64,000 bases of DNA from Bacteroidota bacterium (GCA_029550865.1 JAKPGM010000034.1:35652-99651), one strand, 5' to 3'. Shown: positions 17,821-27,274, counted from the first letter of the stretch. The notes: generated by a model not told the origin, from the sequence alone. Numbers and translations: made by a program.

Positions 17821-19533
17821 TTAGAATTGGAATCTTAGACCCAGGGTTAACTGTCCCGATTGACGTTGTTCTTTAAACAAATCCATTTCACCAGTGGTTA
17901 GACTTTGAATATCATTATTGGATTCATAGTCTGTCATCAATATGGGATTCATGGTGTATGTAGCTAAAAGCTGAATGTTATAACGTAAATTTACTCCTAA
18001 ACGAGCTCCTGCTTCGACAAAAGTAGACTCGTACTTATCTTTTTCCTTACTGGTGGCCACATTTTGATAGGTTTCCACGCCATACCCTACAAAAGGCACC
18101 AATACAAAATTCCGGAAGAAATTAATATCCTTGCTGATACCCGCCGAATATGAATATATAGCAAATATAGGATCGTTGGGATTTTGGGCTATATCAAGTA
18201 CAAAGTTACTGGTTGCCAGATTTGCCATACCATATATTTTAATGCCCGGTGGATACGAACGCGATACTTTTCCGAGGTAAAGCGAAGTATTAATTTCAAG
18301 CATTACGCTAAGTCCTTCACCCACGGCGCCCGATGTAGAACCATAACCAAAAGTAAGACCAAAGCCCCAGTCGGGATTTTCCTGCATAAGCATACCTTGA
18401 TATAGTTTTCGGCCAGCTACCTGATAAAATTTCGAAGGTTCGGTCTGTCCGGTGGCAATGCCTCGATTATCGGTAATTTTGTTAGTGGCACGAACTACCC
18501 CTTTACGTACTGCTTTTTTCTCACCCTTCGAGTTTACTTCAAACTCATACACAAAGAAACGTTTATCGACCGATAATCCTTCTTTCAAACCCACCTTTGC
18601 CTGAATAGGTTCGGTCGAAAAAACAGGAATTTTAACCTTAAAGTCCTCGTTACGTTGTGCCAGCTGAGTATCAGCTTCGTCGACAACCTTTGAAAATAAT
18701 CGCTCAAAAAGTTGATCGTCGGTAAGCGAACCAAAAATATTGCGGGAATGGTCCTTGTATTGGGTCGAAGACACATATCCAAAAGCCGTGCTCACTTTAT
18801 CGACAAATACGATGGGAAAGTTTGTCTTATTGAAGGCTTCTACCCGAGCAGGATCGAAGTTCGAAGCATCGGTCCAGAGATTATTGTAAAACACTGCCGC
18901 TACCGAGTCGGTCCAGTCGAGTTTAAATAGATAACAATCGTACCATGCATAGTAACCTTCCTCCTCAGCTGGTTGCCCTTTTGCGCGAGCATATTCGTCA
19001 GCCGTCATAATTTTTTTAATGTCATAAACCAGGATATAGCTTCGATCGAGCAAATTTTCACCCGCATCCTGCAGAAGAGCCATTTTTCGCTCCGAAGCCT
19101 TAGCCTTGATAACCTCGGCATCGGTAGCATTGTACATGCCTCGCTCGGCTATAAGATCCATACTAAACTCACCTTTTTCGTTGCGGTTGAACCACTTGGC
19201 GACCACCTCACGGGAGACTTTGTTGGTTAGATACTCTTGCAACTTCCGTTCCTGAACATTTCCATTCACCTCTTCGATCCTAATAACCCTTGTTGCCACA
19301 TTATGGTCGTTATACTTGGCGGGCACTGGAAATTTTTCGAACAATACCTGCATGCGATCGGACAATGCACCCCCTCGAGTCAAATAAATTATGGTAAGCG
19401 AGGGGCGCATATAACGCCGACCAGGATTATTGTCGCGACTGTTTACCTTTGTGCTCTGCACATCCTGACTCATTGAAGCATTTGCTATCAAAACAAGTAC
19501 AGAGAATAACATCAACTTAAGCTTAATTTTCAT
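17821..19533 (-). CDS. Outer-membrane barrel protein heading the envelope operon
   Basis: 570 residues from the Met that begins MKIKLKLMLFSVLVLIANASMSQ, a standard signal peptide; an ATG 45 bp upstream only adds an unsuitable tail. The N-terminal two thirds (about 25-390) is a soluble alpha/beta region with SLTIIYLTRGG and a YILVYDIKKIMTADEYARAKG segment. From about residue 390 the sequence turns into amphipathic beta-strands (FGLTFGYGSTSG, FVLVPFVGYGVETYQ, LRYNIQLLATYTMNPI) and ends LTLGLRFQF, the aromatic terminus of outer-membrane barrels. Being first in the operon, it may be the membrane component served by the three periplasmic proteins. Confidence 0.74.
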   Translation of the reverse strand: MKIKLKLMLFSVLVLIANASMSQDVQSTKVNSRDNNPGRRYMRPSLTIIYLTRGGALSDRMQVLFEKFPVPAKYNDHNVATRVIRIEEVNGNVQERKLQEYLTNKVSREVVAKWFNRNEKGEFSMDLIAERGMYNATDAEVIKAKASERKMALLQDAGENLLDRSYILVYDIKKIMTADEYARAKGQPAEEEGYYAWYDCYLFKLDWTDSVAAVFYNNLWTDASNFDPARVEAFNKTNFPIVFVDKVSTAFGYVSSTQYKDHSRNIFGSLTDDQLFERLFSKVVDEADTQLAQRNEDFKVKIPVFSTEPIQAKVGLKEGLSVDKRFFVYEFEVNSKGEKKAVRKGVVRATNKITDNRGIATGQTEPSKFYQVAGRKLYQGMLMQENPDWGFGLTFGYGSTSGAVGEGLSVMLEINTSLYLGKVSRSYPPGIKIYGMANLATSNFVLDIAQNPNDPIFAIYSYSAGISKDINFFRNFVLVPFVGYGVETYQNVATSKEKDKYESTFVEAGARLGVNLRYNIQLLATYTMNPILMTDYESNNDIQSLTTGEMDLFKEQRQSGQLTLGLRFQF

Positions 19534-19690
19534 ATAGCTTGATTTTAAGGTTAATAAAAAATAATTTAAGTTCATCATTAAAGAGTTATCTTACCTTACA
19601 GTGCTACTATAAATATTTAAATGCAATTCATCAAACACGAATTTAAATAATTTTATTGAGTTAGCACGTAAAATAAGTCTCAATTTATAG

Positions 19691-20947
19691 CTAATTTATA
19701 CAAAATGTGGTATGCCTTTGCTTTTCACGATAATATTGAAGAATTTCTTTTAAGTTCAAATGATAGACATGGTTAGAGGTATCAACTAAAAATTCAAGGC
19801 TCGCTTCGCGTATGTGTATTCTGTCAAGGCCATGCTGGTGTGCAAAACGAATAAATTGTAAAACCTTTAAGCCATCGAACCAATGGAATAATCTTTTCAC
19901 AAAAGATTGTTCATTACGAGCATTTTTTCTTGCCTGCTCCACCACATCAGACCAATGGTATTGTTCAAGAAAACTCTTCAGCAATGCATGATAGGTTATA
20001 GGTCTATCAGCAGTATAAAAAGCTGATAATGCTGTGAAAAAATCTTTGAGTATAAAAAATACCTGAGGGTTCCAGGTGTAGAGATATTCGTCCGAACCAC
20101 TCGTAATTTTATTGATTGCAGCACCCGTACCAAAAGGCACACGATTTGACAAACGGGGGGCAGGGTATACTGCAGTAGAATTAAGTTCCCCATAACCACC
20201 CAGGAGCATCATTTTATTCAAAAAATAAAAGTCTTCTCCTGCTTTTCGTCGGTTCATTCCACCCTGCTTAACATAGGCAGACGCTTTCACAGCAAAAGCC
20301 GACCCAATCGTATGAAAGGCAAAAGGGAAACCCGCATAACGAAGTCCCTCGACATAATACCTCAAATACAGCTCATAAATGGCAATAGCCTCATAAATAT
20401 CCGGGCTATACTCGTCGCCATCCAACGGATGCTCAAAATAAATTGAACAGGTATGAATGTGCGGCTGATGGTTAAAAAAATTAAAAATATCCAACAGGTA
20501 GTTCTGTTCGCAGGTGCTATCGGCATCAAGGCTTACTATAATTCCATCGGGTTTATTAATTTTTTCGAAGCGGCGGACTGCCTCATCCATCAATATTTTC
20601 CGTGCCAAACCTACTCCTGCATCGGATGAAGGTAATGCGTACAAGAGGGGATAAAAGCGCAAGGAAAAAGTGCTAAATTTTTTAGCCCATTCGCACAATT
20701 GATTATACTGACGATAATGGTAGTCCGCAAGCGCTTCTTCTGAAGCAGGATAATTGATTAAGATAAGTATTTCTGTTACTACGGGTGGCAAAATACATTT
20801 CCTTATACTTTCCAGCGTATATAACAACTTATCTTCCCGATATGCTGGTACCGTTACTATGATTGAAGTATCATAATCGGGTTCGGACTCGACTATGCCA
20901 TTTTTTAAATATACGTAACGCTCAAAATATCTGGCGGCAAAACTCAC
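19691..20947 (-). CDS. Family 2 glycosyltransferase
   Basis: 418 residues, soluble, GT-A fold. The N-terminal IIVTVPAYRED is the nucleotide-sugar site, SLDADS (about 136-141) is the DxD motif, and the MNRRKAGEDFYFLNKM segment provides the ED catalytic-base motif. An additional C-terminal helical region (about 300-418) is of unknown role. The enzyme probably builds a surface polysaccharide or glycoprotein glycan. Its start overlaps the stop of the upstream skp-like gene by 4 bp, so translation is likely coupled. Confidence 0.85.
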   Translation of the reverse strand: MSFAARYFERYVYLKNGIVESEPDYDTSIIVTVPAYREDKLLYTLESIRKCILPPVVTEILILINYPASEEALADYHYRQYNQLCEWAKKFSTFSLRFYPLLYALPSSDAGVGLARKILMDEAVRRFEKINKPDGIIVSLDADSTCEQNYLLDIFNFFNHQPHIHTCSIYFEHPLDGDEYSPDIYEAIAIYELYLRYYVEGLRYAGFPFAFHTIGSAFAVKASAYVKQGGMNRRKAGEDFYFLNKMMLLGGYGELNSTAVYPAPRLSNRVPFGTGAAINKITSGSDEYLYTWNPQVFFILKDFFTALSAFYTADRPITYHALLKSFLEQYHWSDVVEQARKNARNEQSFVKRLFHWFDGLKVLQFIRFAHQHGLDRIHIREASLEFLVDTSNHVYHLNLKEILQYYREKQRHTTFCIN

Positions 20948-21552
20948 CGCTGTTTTTTGTTTTGTCTATATTTTTCGTTCAAACCCTTTATCACATCAGC
21001 GGTAATATCGAGCGAATCATTTACATACAGAAGATTGCCCCCGAAAACGTGGCTCATGATATATACATATTTGCCATCCTTGTTATATTCTTTCAGATAC
21101 TCAACAATATTATTCCCCAGTCGATTATTCAGTACACGTGTTTCTTCGGCCAGCTCATTCTGCATGCTCTCGCCCAGCCGCAATAAATTCTGTTGATCGG
21201 CATACAATTGTTGCTCAATACGTTGACGCTCAGAAGTAAGCAATAACCCTTTCTGCACCTTATCCTGATAGTCCATTACTTTTCGCTCGTACTGACTTTT
21301 TTTACTATTCAATTCGTTTTCCATTTTGCGTTGCTTGTCAGCAATCTGCGCCTTTAAATCAAGATACTCGTCGTAATGAGCATACAATGTATCCATATTA
21401 ACAAACGCAATGCGAACATCTTTCACCGACGCAACTGACGAAGCAGAAGAAGCAATGGTCTTCACCTGAGATTTTAAAGAAAAATACAGAAAAAACAGTA
21501 TCCCTATGGCTACAGCAAGTACAATATTGATGATGAGAGAAAGGTTTTTCAT
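20944..21552 (-). CDS. OmpH/Skp-like periplasmic chaperone
   Basis: 202 residues. An uncleaved-looking N-terminal membrane segment (about 5-25) is followed by the Skp signature VRIAFVNMDTLYAHYDEY. Long helices (about 65-150, with ERKVMDYQDKVQKGLLL and ERQRIEQQLYADQQNL) form the Skp tentacle coiled coil. The C-terminal strand is KYVYIMSHVFGGNLLYVNDSLDIT. The family holds unfolded outer-membrane proteins in the periplasm. It is the first gene of a pair with the glycosyltransferase and has a well-formed promoter. Confidence 0.85.
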   Translation of the reverse strand: MKNLSLIINIVLAVAIGILFFLYFSLKSQVKTIASSASSVASVKDVRIAFVNMDTLYAHYDEYLDLKAQIADKQRKMENELNSKKSQYERKVMDYQDKVQKGLLLTSERQRIEQQLYADQQNLLRLGESMQNELAEETRVLNNRLGNNIVEYLKEYNKDGKYVYIMSHVFGGNLLYVNDSLDITADVIKGLNEKYRQNKKQR

Positions 21553-21596
21553 ATGATTTTATTTTCAGTTAATAAACTTTTTCATTTGAACCGACG

Positions 21597-21627
21597 CAAA
21601 CATAATAGTTTTTTTCTAATATACCAA
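21597..21627 (-). promoter_or_regulatory. Promoter of the skp-like gene
   Basis: On the minus strand TTG (21627-21625), 20 bp, then TATGTTTG (21604-21597) fits the Bacteroidota consensus TTG-N19-21-TAnnTTTG. The -7 box is 45 bp before the start codon. Confidence 0.62.
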
Positions 21628-21787
21628 GATAAGCGCAACTCAGTTGAAACAATCTGGTAAAGTTGAATCGCAAAAGAGCCAGAAAATAATTTTACCAAAA
21701 ACTTTCAACAAGCACCAAACTCATTACATTTTGATTTTCAATAGTTTGTAAAAACTGTTGATCGTTGAAAACTGATGATAAAAAAGA

Positions 21788-21818
21788 TTGGGATTTTATC
21801 AAAAAAATAGTTACTTTG
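21788..21818 (+). promoter_or_regulatory. Candidate promoter for the cobalamin adenosyltransferase leader
   Basis: TTG (21788-21790), 20 bp, then TTACTTTG (21811-21818), one mismatch to TAnnTTTG. If used, the adenosyltransferase mRNA has a leader of about 220 nt carrying the hairpin at 21840-21882. Confidence 0.4.
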
Positions 21819-21839
21819 AGCCAAGAATACAGGGGTTTC

Positions 21840-21882
21840 AAGGAAAGCAAAAGTGACGAATAATTTTGTTATTGCTTTCCTT
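21840..21882 (+). promoter_or_regulatory. Leader hairpin upstream of the cobalamin adenosyltransferase
   Basis: AAGGAAAGCAA and TTGCTTTCCTT are perfect 11-bp inverted repeats around a 21-nt A/T-rich loop, about 160 bp before the start. No T tract follows, so it is not a plain terminator. The other parts of the 490-bp gap 21553-22044 hold no recognised riboswitch. Confidence 0.42.
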
Positions 21883-22044
21883 CGAACAAAACAAAATTTA
21901 AATTAGATTGTATATAACGTAAAATAGTTAAAGTCACACATTATCAGAAGCTAACAACAAATTGATGTTCTGTTTTTTAGGATATTAACGCTAAAAAAGC
22001 ACACATTGATAAAAGTGGCATTGACATTTCGATAATTGAGTAGT

Positions 22045-22593
22045 ATGAAGATATACACAAAAACAGGCGATAGGGGCGATACTTCGCTTATAGGTGGAAG
22101 ACGGGTATCGAAATCCGACATTCAAATAGAAGCTTATGGTACCATTGATGAACTAATAGCTTTTGTTGGATACTTGCGAGATAACGCTCCCAACGAAGCC
22201 GATGCTTCCTTTTTGATTCAAATACAGGACAAGCTAATGATTGTTGCGGCGCTTTTATCGAGGGATGAAAAAAATCCAAATGTTGTTTTGCCTGCATTAG
22301 CAGATAACGACATTCTGTTGCTGGAAAAAGAAATTGATAAGATTGAAAATGTCATTCCTCCTCTTACGGCATTTATCTTACCGGGAGGGCATCCAGGAGT
22401 ATCACTTTGCCATGTAGTACGCACAGTATGTCGAAGAGCCGAGCGTAGTGTCATTGCTATGGCACTGAATTTGCAGGTAGACGAAGTGATAATTCGATAT
22501 CTTAACCGACTTTCGGATTATTTTTTTGTTCTCACTCGTAAGTGGGCGAAGGATTTGAATATTCGTGAAATAGAGTGGCACCCCGACTTGTAA
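22045..22593 (+). CDS. PduO-type cob(I)alamin adenosyltransferase
   Basis: 182 residues from ATG 22045; a TTG three codons earlier is a less likely start. The N-terminal TKTGDRGDTSLIGGRRVSKSD is the ATP-binding signature of the PduO family. The second signature is ILPGGHPGVSLCHVVRTVCRRAERS, with the arginines that contact ATP and corrin, and RYLNRLSDYFFVLTR lies near the C-terminus. It adenosylates cob(I)alamin to coenzyme B12. No B12-dependent enzyme lies in the window. The next gene's promoter starts within its last codons. Confidence 0.93.
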   Translation: MKIYTKTGDRGDTSLIGGRRVSKSDIQIEAYGTIDELIAFVGYLRDNAPNEADASFLIQIQDKLMIVAALLSRDEKNPNVVLPALADNDILLLEKEIDKIENVIPPLTAFILPGGHPGVSLCHVVRTVCRRAERSVIAMALNLQVDEVIIRYLNRLSDYFFVLTRKWAKDLNIREIEWHPDL

Positions 22594-22617
22594 GTGTAAA
22601 AAATTTTAATATTTTTG
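22588..22617 (+). promoter_or_regulatory. Promoter of the DUF2795 gene
   Basis: TTG (22588-22590), 19 bp, TATTTTTG (22610-22617): an exact match to TTG-N19-TAnnTTTG. The -33 element overlaps the end of the adenosyltransferase gene. Confidence 0.7.
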
Positions 22618-22659
22618 TAAACTTTTTTAAAAAAAGCAAAAAATTAAAACCTAAAACAT

Positions 22660-22881
22660 ATGTACTGGACATTGGAATTAGCCTCAAAACTTGAAGATGC
22701 GCCCTGGCCTGCAACTAAGGAAGAGCTGATTGACTATGCCATTCGTTCGGGCGCACCCCTTGAAGTAATTGAAAACTTACAGGAAATTGAGGATGAAGGG
22801 GAAGTGTATGAAAGTATTGAAGACATTTGGCCCGATTATCCAAGCAAGGAAGACTTTTTCTTTAACGAAGACGAATATTAA
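22660..22881 (+). CDS. DUF2795-domain small acidic protein
   Basis: 73 residues, strongly acidic at the C-terminus (WPDYPSKEDFFFNEDEY). The core, ASKLEDAPWPATKEELIDYAIRSGAPLEVIENLQEI, fits the DUF2795 fold, in which a helical LEDAxWPATKxELIxYA motif is typical. It is a standalone gene with its own promoter and terminator, so it is probably well expressed. The function is unknown. Confidence 0.85.
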   Translation: MYWTLELASKLEDAPWPATKEELIDYAIRSGAPLEVIENLQEIEDEGEVYESIEDIWPDYPSKEDFFFNEDEY

Positions 22882-22912
22882 AAAATCCCACGCCCATGTG
22901 GGATTTTTTATT
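22879..22912 (+). terminator. Intrinsic terminator of the DUF2795 gene
   Basis: AAAAATCCCAC and GTGGGATTTTT form an 11-bp stem with a 6-nt loop, running into T residues right at the stop codon. Confidence 0.92.
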
Positions 22913-23025
22913 TTATTACAATTTTGTTTCTTTTTCCAACCATCCAGGATTTTGCTTTCAATCATTTCTCCGCAATTCTAATCAATTTAGAAAATATTTT
23001 TAATGGTAACCTCCGCAAAAGGTAC

Positions 23026-23033
23026 TACTTTTG
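23026..23033 (+). promoter_or_regulatory. -7 box of feoAB
   Basis: TACTTTTG matches TAnnTTTG about 96 bp before the ATG. The expected -33 TTG is replaced by TGG at the right distance, so the promoter may need an activator. No Fur box was clearly recognised. Confidence 0.4.
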
Positions 23034-23128
23034 CCGTTTCTAATCAATCATGTCACAAATAAAAACATTGGTGGAAAACCTAAAAGTGATTTGTTTGTTA
23101 TTTTGGTTACATAATTTTTACAAGTATT

Positions 23129-25657
23129 ATGAGACTCTCTGAATTAAATATGGGCGAATCGGCCATCATTGTAAAAGTTTTGGGGACTGGTGCGTTTCGC
23201 AAACGCATCACAGAGATGGGATTTGTTAAAGGCCGAAAGGTTACGCCCATAAAAGCGGCGCCTCTCAACGACCCCATCGAGTATTCGCTGCTGGGTTATT
23301 CTGTAACCCTTCGAAAAAACGAAGCCAGTTTCATCGAGGTAGTAAGTCCAAAAGAAATTGACCATACCCTGTTTACCCCCACCGTCAATGGTTTTCATAC
23401 CCTCGAACAAACAGAGGAAGAGTTATTAAAGCAAACAGCCAAAGAAAAAGGAAAAAACATTCAGGTTGCCCTGATTGGTAATCCCAATTGTGGAAAAACT
23501 ACCTTATTTAATTTCGCAAGTAACTCCAGAGAGCATGTGGGTAATTACGGCGGCGTAACTGTTGAATCGAAAACTGCCGTTTTTCATCATAAGGGATATA
23601 CGTTTCATCTAACTGATTTGCCGGGTACCTATTCATTATCTGCATATTCGCCCGAAGAACTATTTGTTCGAAACTTTATCTTTGAAAACACCCCCGATAT
23701 CATCATCAACGTTATTGATGCCACTAATTTAGAGCGCAATCTATATCTTACCACTCAACTCATCGACCTGGATATAAAAATGGTCGTTGCACTCAATATG
23801 TACGATGAGTTGCAGGCAGGAGGGGATAAGTTAGACTATCCGCACTTGAGTCGAATGCTCGGTGTACCTTTTGTTCCAACCATCAGCACAAAGGGCTATG
23901 GCATTCGTGAATTATTCGATAAAGTGATTAATGTATACACCGACAAGGACAAAACCTATCGGCATGTTGATTTAAATTATGGGGATGAAATCGAACAATC
24001 GATTTGTAAAATACAAAAACCCATTCGGCACAATACCGAACTCACTGCCGTTATTTCGTCTCGCTTTCTGGCAATAAAATTGCTCGAAAAAGATAAGCAA
24101 GTTCAGTCCTTAATAGCAAGTTGTGAAAATGCCAGCGATATTACGGCAATTACATCGTCGGAAATACATCGACTCGAAGTATTATATGCCGAAGACTCGG
24201 AAACACTTATTACCGACACACGTTATGGAATAATAGCTGGTGCCTTGAAAGAAACTTATGTACCAGGGAACTTACCCAAACGGAAATTATCCGATGCCAT
24301 CGATACCATACTTACCAATAAGGCATTGGGTTTCCCCATATTTTTTATTTTCTTGTATTTGATGTTTCAGGCGACCTTTAGTCTGGGTGCTTATCCGCAA
24401 GAATGGATTGAAAATTTGGTAGGACTCATTGGCCAGTGGGTTAAACAGCTTATGCCTGCAGGCCCACTCACAGATCTTATTGCCGATGGTATCATTGGTG
24501 GCGTGGGTTCGGTTTTGGTTTTCCTTCCCAACATTATACTTCTTTTCATGTTTATCTCATTCATGGAAGATACGGGCTATATGGCCAGGGTGGCATTTAT
24601 CATGGATAAGTTAATGCACAAAATAGGACTACATGGGAAATCATTTATTCCACTCATCATGGGTTTTGGCTGTAATGTACCTGCCATCATGTCGACACGA
24701 ACCATTGAAAACCGTAATAATCGGATACTCACCATCCTAATTACGCCATTTATGTCGTGCAGTGCACGCTTACCGGTGTATATTTTGTTTGTTTCGGCTT
24801 TCTTCCCACAGTATGCAGGAACAGCGCTTTTCATTATATACCTAACAGGCATTGCGCTTGCTGTAAGTATGGCCTTATTGTTCAAGAAGACTCTTTTTAA
24901 AGCCGACGACCTACCCTTCGTTATGGAACTTCCTCCATATCGCTTGCCTACTATGCGATCGATCCTTAAGCACATGTGGTTTAAGTCGCAACAATACCTT
25001 CGCAAGATGGGTAGCGTTATTCTGGTAGCATCAATTATTATCTGGGCATTGGGATATTTTCCTAAAAATGTATCCTATTCCCGCAATTATGCAGACGAAA
25101 TAAAAACTATTGAAACCCATTACAATACATTACTTGCTACGGCTTCTAACCCAGATGAAATTTTGAAAGAAAAAGAAGCTAAGCTTGCCGAAATATCGTT
25201 GGCACAGCAGAGCGAACATCAAGAAAAATCATACATTGGACGCATTGGGAAGTTTATCGAACCGGTTATGCTTCCATTGGGGTTCGATTGGAAAGTGAGC
25301 GTTTGCCTTTTATCTGGTATTGCAGCTAAAGAAGTAATTATCAGCACTATGGGTGTTATGTTTCAGGCAAACGACCAGGAAGAAGAAGGCAAATTTTCTT
25401 TACAGGAAAAGCTTAAACAACACACATACAGCTCTGGGGTGAAGAAAGGACAGTTAGTCTTTACTCCGCTTACTGTGATTGCATTGCTCATGTTTGTACT
25501 CATATATTTCCCCTGTGTTGGGGTAATGGCTGCCATCAGCAAAGAGACCGGAAGCTGGAAATGGGCATTTTTTGTAATATTTTACACAACAACCCTGGCA
25601 TGGATATTGTCCTTTATCATATATCAAACTGGAACATTTTTAACATCGTTAATATAA
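23129..25657 (+). CDS. feoB: FeoA-FeoB fusion, ferrous iron transporter
   Basis: 842 residues. Residues 1-72 are a FeoA/SH3-like domain (GTGAFRKRITEMGFVKGRKV). A short linker leads to the FeoB G-protein domain with G1 GNPNCGKTT (117-125), G3 DLPGTYSL and the NMYDE G4-like segment, then a GDI-like region. The membrane part (from about 395) carries two Gate motifs (MEDTGYMARVAFIMDKLM and GCNVPAIMSTRTIENRNNR) and CSARLPVY. The extra periplasmic/cytosolic charged loop (about 650-700) is typical of Bacteroidota FeoB. It imports Fe2+ across the inner membrane under GTP control. The small Cys-rich partner follows 7 bp downstream. Confidence 0.96.
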   Translation: MRLSELNMGESAIIVKVLGTGAFRKRITEMGFVKGRKVTPIKAAPLNDPIEYSLLGYSVTLRKNEASFIEVVSPKEIDHTLFTPTVNGFHTLEQTEEELLKQTAKEKGKNIQVALIGNPNCGKTTLFNFASNSREHVGNYGGVTVESKTAVFHHKGYTFHLTDLPGTYSLSAYSPEELFVRNFIFENTPDIIINVIDATNLERNLYLTTQLIDLDIKMVVALNMYDELQAGGDKLDYPHLSRMLGVPFVPTISTKGYGIRELFDKVINVYTDKDKTYRHVDLNYGDEIEQSICKIQKPIRHNTELTAVISSRFLAIKLLEKDKQVQSLIASCENASDITAITSSEIHRLEVLYAEDSETLITDTRYGIIAGALKETYVPGNLPKRKLSDAIDTILTNKALGFPIFFIFLYLMFQATFSLGAYPQEWIENLVGLIGQWVKQLMPAGPLTDLIADGIIGGVGSVLVFLPNIILLFMFISFMEDTGYMARVAFIMDKLMHKIGLHGKSFIPLIMGFGCNVPAIMSTRTIENRNNRILTILITPFMSCSARLPVYILFVSAFFPQYAGTALFIIYLTGIALAVSMALLFKKTLFKADDLPFVMELPPYRLPTMRSILKHMWFKSQQYLRKMGSVILVASIIIWALGYFPKNVSYSRNYADEIKTIETHYNTLLATASNPDEILKEKEAKLAEISLAQQSEHQEKSYIGRIGKFIEPVMLPLGFDWKVSVCLLSGIAAKEVIISTMGVMFQANDQEEEGKFSLQEKLKQHTYSSGVKKGQLVFTPLTVIALLMFVLIYFPCVGVMAAISKETGSWKWAFFVIFYTTTLAWILSFIIYQTGTFLTSLI

Positions 25658-25664
25658 AAAAACA

Positions 25665-25838
25665 ATGGACTGGCAGGAAATTGGGGTTTATATCATTGTA
25701 GCACTTGCCGTGGGCTATACCCTTTATCATATTGTAAGAGCATTTCAGCAAAAAGCATACAGTCCGGGCTGTGCTCATTGCAATGGAAGTTGTCAGGTTA
25801 AACCTGCAAAAAACAGTATGATTCATGCCAAAAAATAA
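25665..25838 (+). CDS. FeoB-associated Cys-rich membrane protein
   Basis: 57 residues, 7 bp downstream of feoAB in the same direction. One N-terminal transmembrane segment (about 6-23, IGVYIIVALAVGYTLYHIV) is followed by a basic linker and the cluster CAHCNGSC (C36, C39, C43). This is the layout of the small Cys-rich Feo partner family (PF12669). It probably assists FeoB assembly or Fe2+ handling at the inner membrane. Confidence 0.85.
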   Translation: MDWQEIGVYIIVALAVGYTLYHIVRAFQQKAYSPGCAHCNGSCQVKPAKNSMIHAKK

Positions 25839-25859
25839 AAGAGAGCCATTAGCTCTCTT
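25839..25859. terminator. Bidirectional terminator between the feo operon and the RRM gene
   Basis: AAGAGAGC and GCTCTCTT form an 8-bp stem with a CATTA loop. The T tract is best on the minus strand, so it mainly ends the RRM transcript but can also stop the feo operon. Confidence 0.7.
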
Positions 25860-25890
25860 CGTTGGCATATTCCCATAAAGCAGGTATATA

Positions 25891-26145
25891 TTATTCGGCC
25901 TGTGTATTAGCTTTGTTAACCTTGACATTACGGCCTGCAAGTTCTTTACCATTTAAATTCGACATAGCTTCACTTGCATCGGCTTCACTGTCCATTTCAA
26001 CAAAACCATAACCTTTTGACTTTCCTGTCCGCCTGTCGGTAATAATTTTTACGGAAAGCACCTGACCAAATTTGCTGAATGCCTGCTTGAGCTCCTCTTC
26101 CTTCATAGAGTAAGAGATGTTGCCTACATAAAGTGTTACACTCAT
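25891..26145 (-). CDS. RNA-binding protein with one RRM domain
   Basis: 84 residues, essentially a bare RRM. RNP2 is LYVGNIS and RNP1 is KGYGFVEM, and the rest (KIITDRRTGKSKG, AMSNLNGKELAGRNVKVNKA) matches the small glycine-poor RRM proteins found in Bacteroidota and cyanobacteria. It likely binds single-stranded RNA, possibly as a cold- or growth-phase-related chaperone. It is transcribed alone. Confidence 0.93.
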   Translation of the reverse strand: MSVTLYVGNISYSMKEEELKQAFSKFGQVLSVKIITDRRTGKSKGYGFVEMDSEADASEAMSNLNGKELAGRNVKVNKANTQAE

Positions 26146-26275
26146 AGAAAAGAAATTTTGAAATTAAAGACATTAAACAAAGTTATACTAATAAAATTGT
26201 AAAACAAGATTTTGTTAAAAAAAATTACTGCTTGCACTCCTGATATGCTTCACAGGCAACACCCCATAAAAATAA

Positions 26276-27274
26276 TTAGGCAAGTGTAGCAACCATAATG
26301 GCTTTGATCGTATGCAAGCGATTTTCAGCTTCATCAAAAACAATTGAATGTTTCGATTCAAAAACATCTTCGGTAACCTCTACTCCATCCATTCCGTACT
26401 TTTCATATATTTTAGCACCTACTTTGGTTTCACGATTATGATAGGCAGGTAGACAATGCATAAATTTTACTTGCGGATTACCCGTCAGTTCCAGCACATG
26501 TTTATTGACCTGATAGGGTCGCATCAATCGAATTCGTTCCTCCCAGGCAGCCTCAGGTTCGCCCATCGAAACCCAAACATCGGTATAGAGAAAATCAACG
26601 CCTTTTACAGCCTCTTCTACATTTTCGGTAAGGGTAATACGGGCTCCCGTCTCTTTGGCTATTTCCATACAGGTTTTTACCAGTGCTTCCTGTTGATGGA
26701 ATTGTTTTGGGGCGGCTACCCTGAAATCCATGCCCATCTTGGCAGCACCCACCATCAGCGAGTTGCCCATGTTGTTGCGTGCATCGCCCAAATAGCAAAA
26801 GCTAATTTTATTCAATGGCTTATCGCTGTGTTCCTGCATGGTAAGCAAATCGGCCAGGACCTGCGTGGGATGAAATTCGTCGGTAAGCCCATTCCATACG
26901 GGAACGCCAGCATATTTTGCAAGTTCTTCCACAATAGCTTGTGAAAAGCCACGATATTCGATACCATCGTATAACCTTCCCAAAACCCTGGCTGTGTCTT
27001 TTATAGATTCTTTATGTCCTATCTGGCTACCTTCAGGACTCAAATAGGTAACATGGGCACCCTGATCGTATGCAGCCACCTCAAAAGCACAACGCGTACG
27101 GGTGGAAGTCTTCTCAAAAATCAGAGCGATATTTTTCCCTTTTAATCGTTGTTGTTCGGTTCCGGCTCTCTTTGCAGCCTTTAACTCTCTGGATAAGTCC
27201 AATAAATACTTTATTTCCTCGGGTGTAAAGTCGAGTAGCTTTAAAAAACTACGATTGCGTAAATTAACTGACAT
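26276..27274 (-). CDS. argF: Ornithine carbamoyltransferase
   Basis: 332 residues. The carbamoyl-phosphate site is [13 protein letters not shown] (STRTR 57-61), with [11 protein letters not shown] at 133-142. The ornithine loop is DVWVSMGE (232-239) and the catalytic segment is HCLPAYH (273-279). The SMG loop and HCLPA segment point to true ornithine specificity, unlike the acetylornithine carbamoyltransferase of some Bacteroidota. It may be anabolic (ArgF) or catabolic (ArcB); no arc genes are adjacent. It lies 62 bp downstream of argS on the same strand, so they may share a transcript. Confidence 0.94.
   Translation of the reverse strand: MSVNLRNRSFLKLLDFTPEEIKYLLDLSRELKAAKRAGTEQQRLKGKNIALIFEKTSTRTRCAFEVAAYDQGAHVTYLSPEGSQIGHKESIKDTARVLGRLYDGIEYRGFSQAIVEELAKYAGVPVWNGLTDEFHPTQVLADLLTMQEHSDKPLNKISFCYLGDARNNMGNSLMVGAAKMGMDFRVAAPKQFHQQEALVKTCMEIAKETGARITLTENVEEAVKGVDFLYTDVWVSMGEPEAAWEERIRLMRPYQVNKHVLELTGNPQVKFMHCLPAYHNRETKVGAKIYEKYGMDGVEVTEDVFESKHSIVFDEAENRLHTIKAIMVATLA

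Noticed and set aside
21553..22044. Cobalamin riboswitch before the adenosyltransferase
   Set aside because: No B12-box or conserved core sequence was seen; only one simple hairpin is present.
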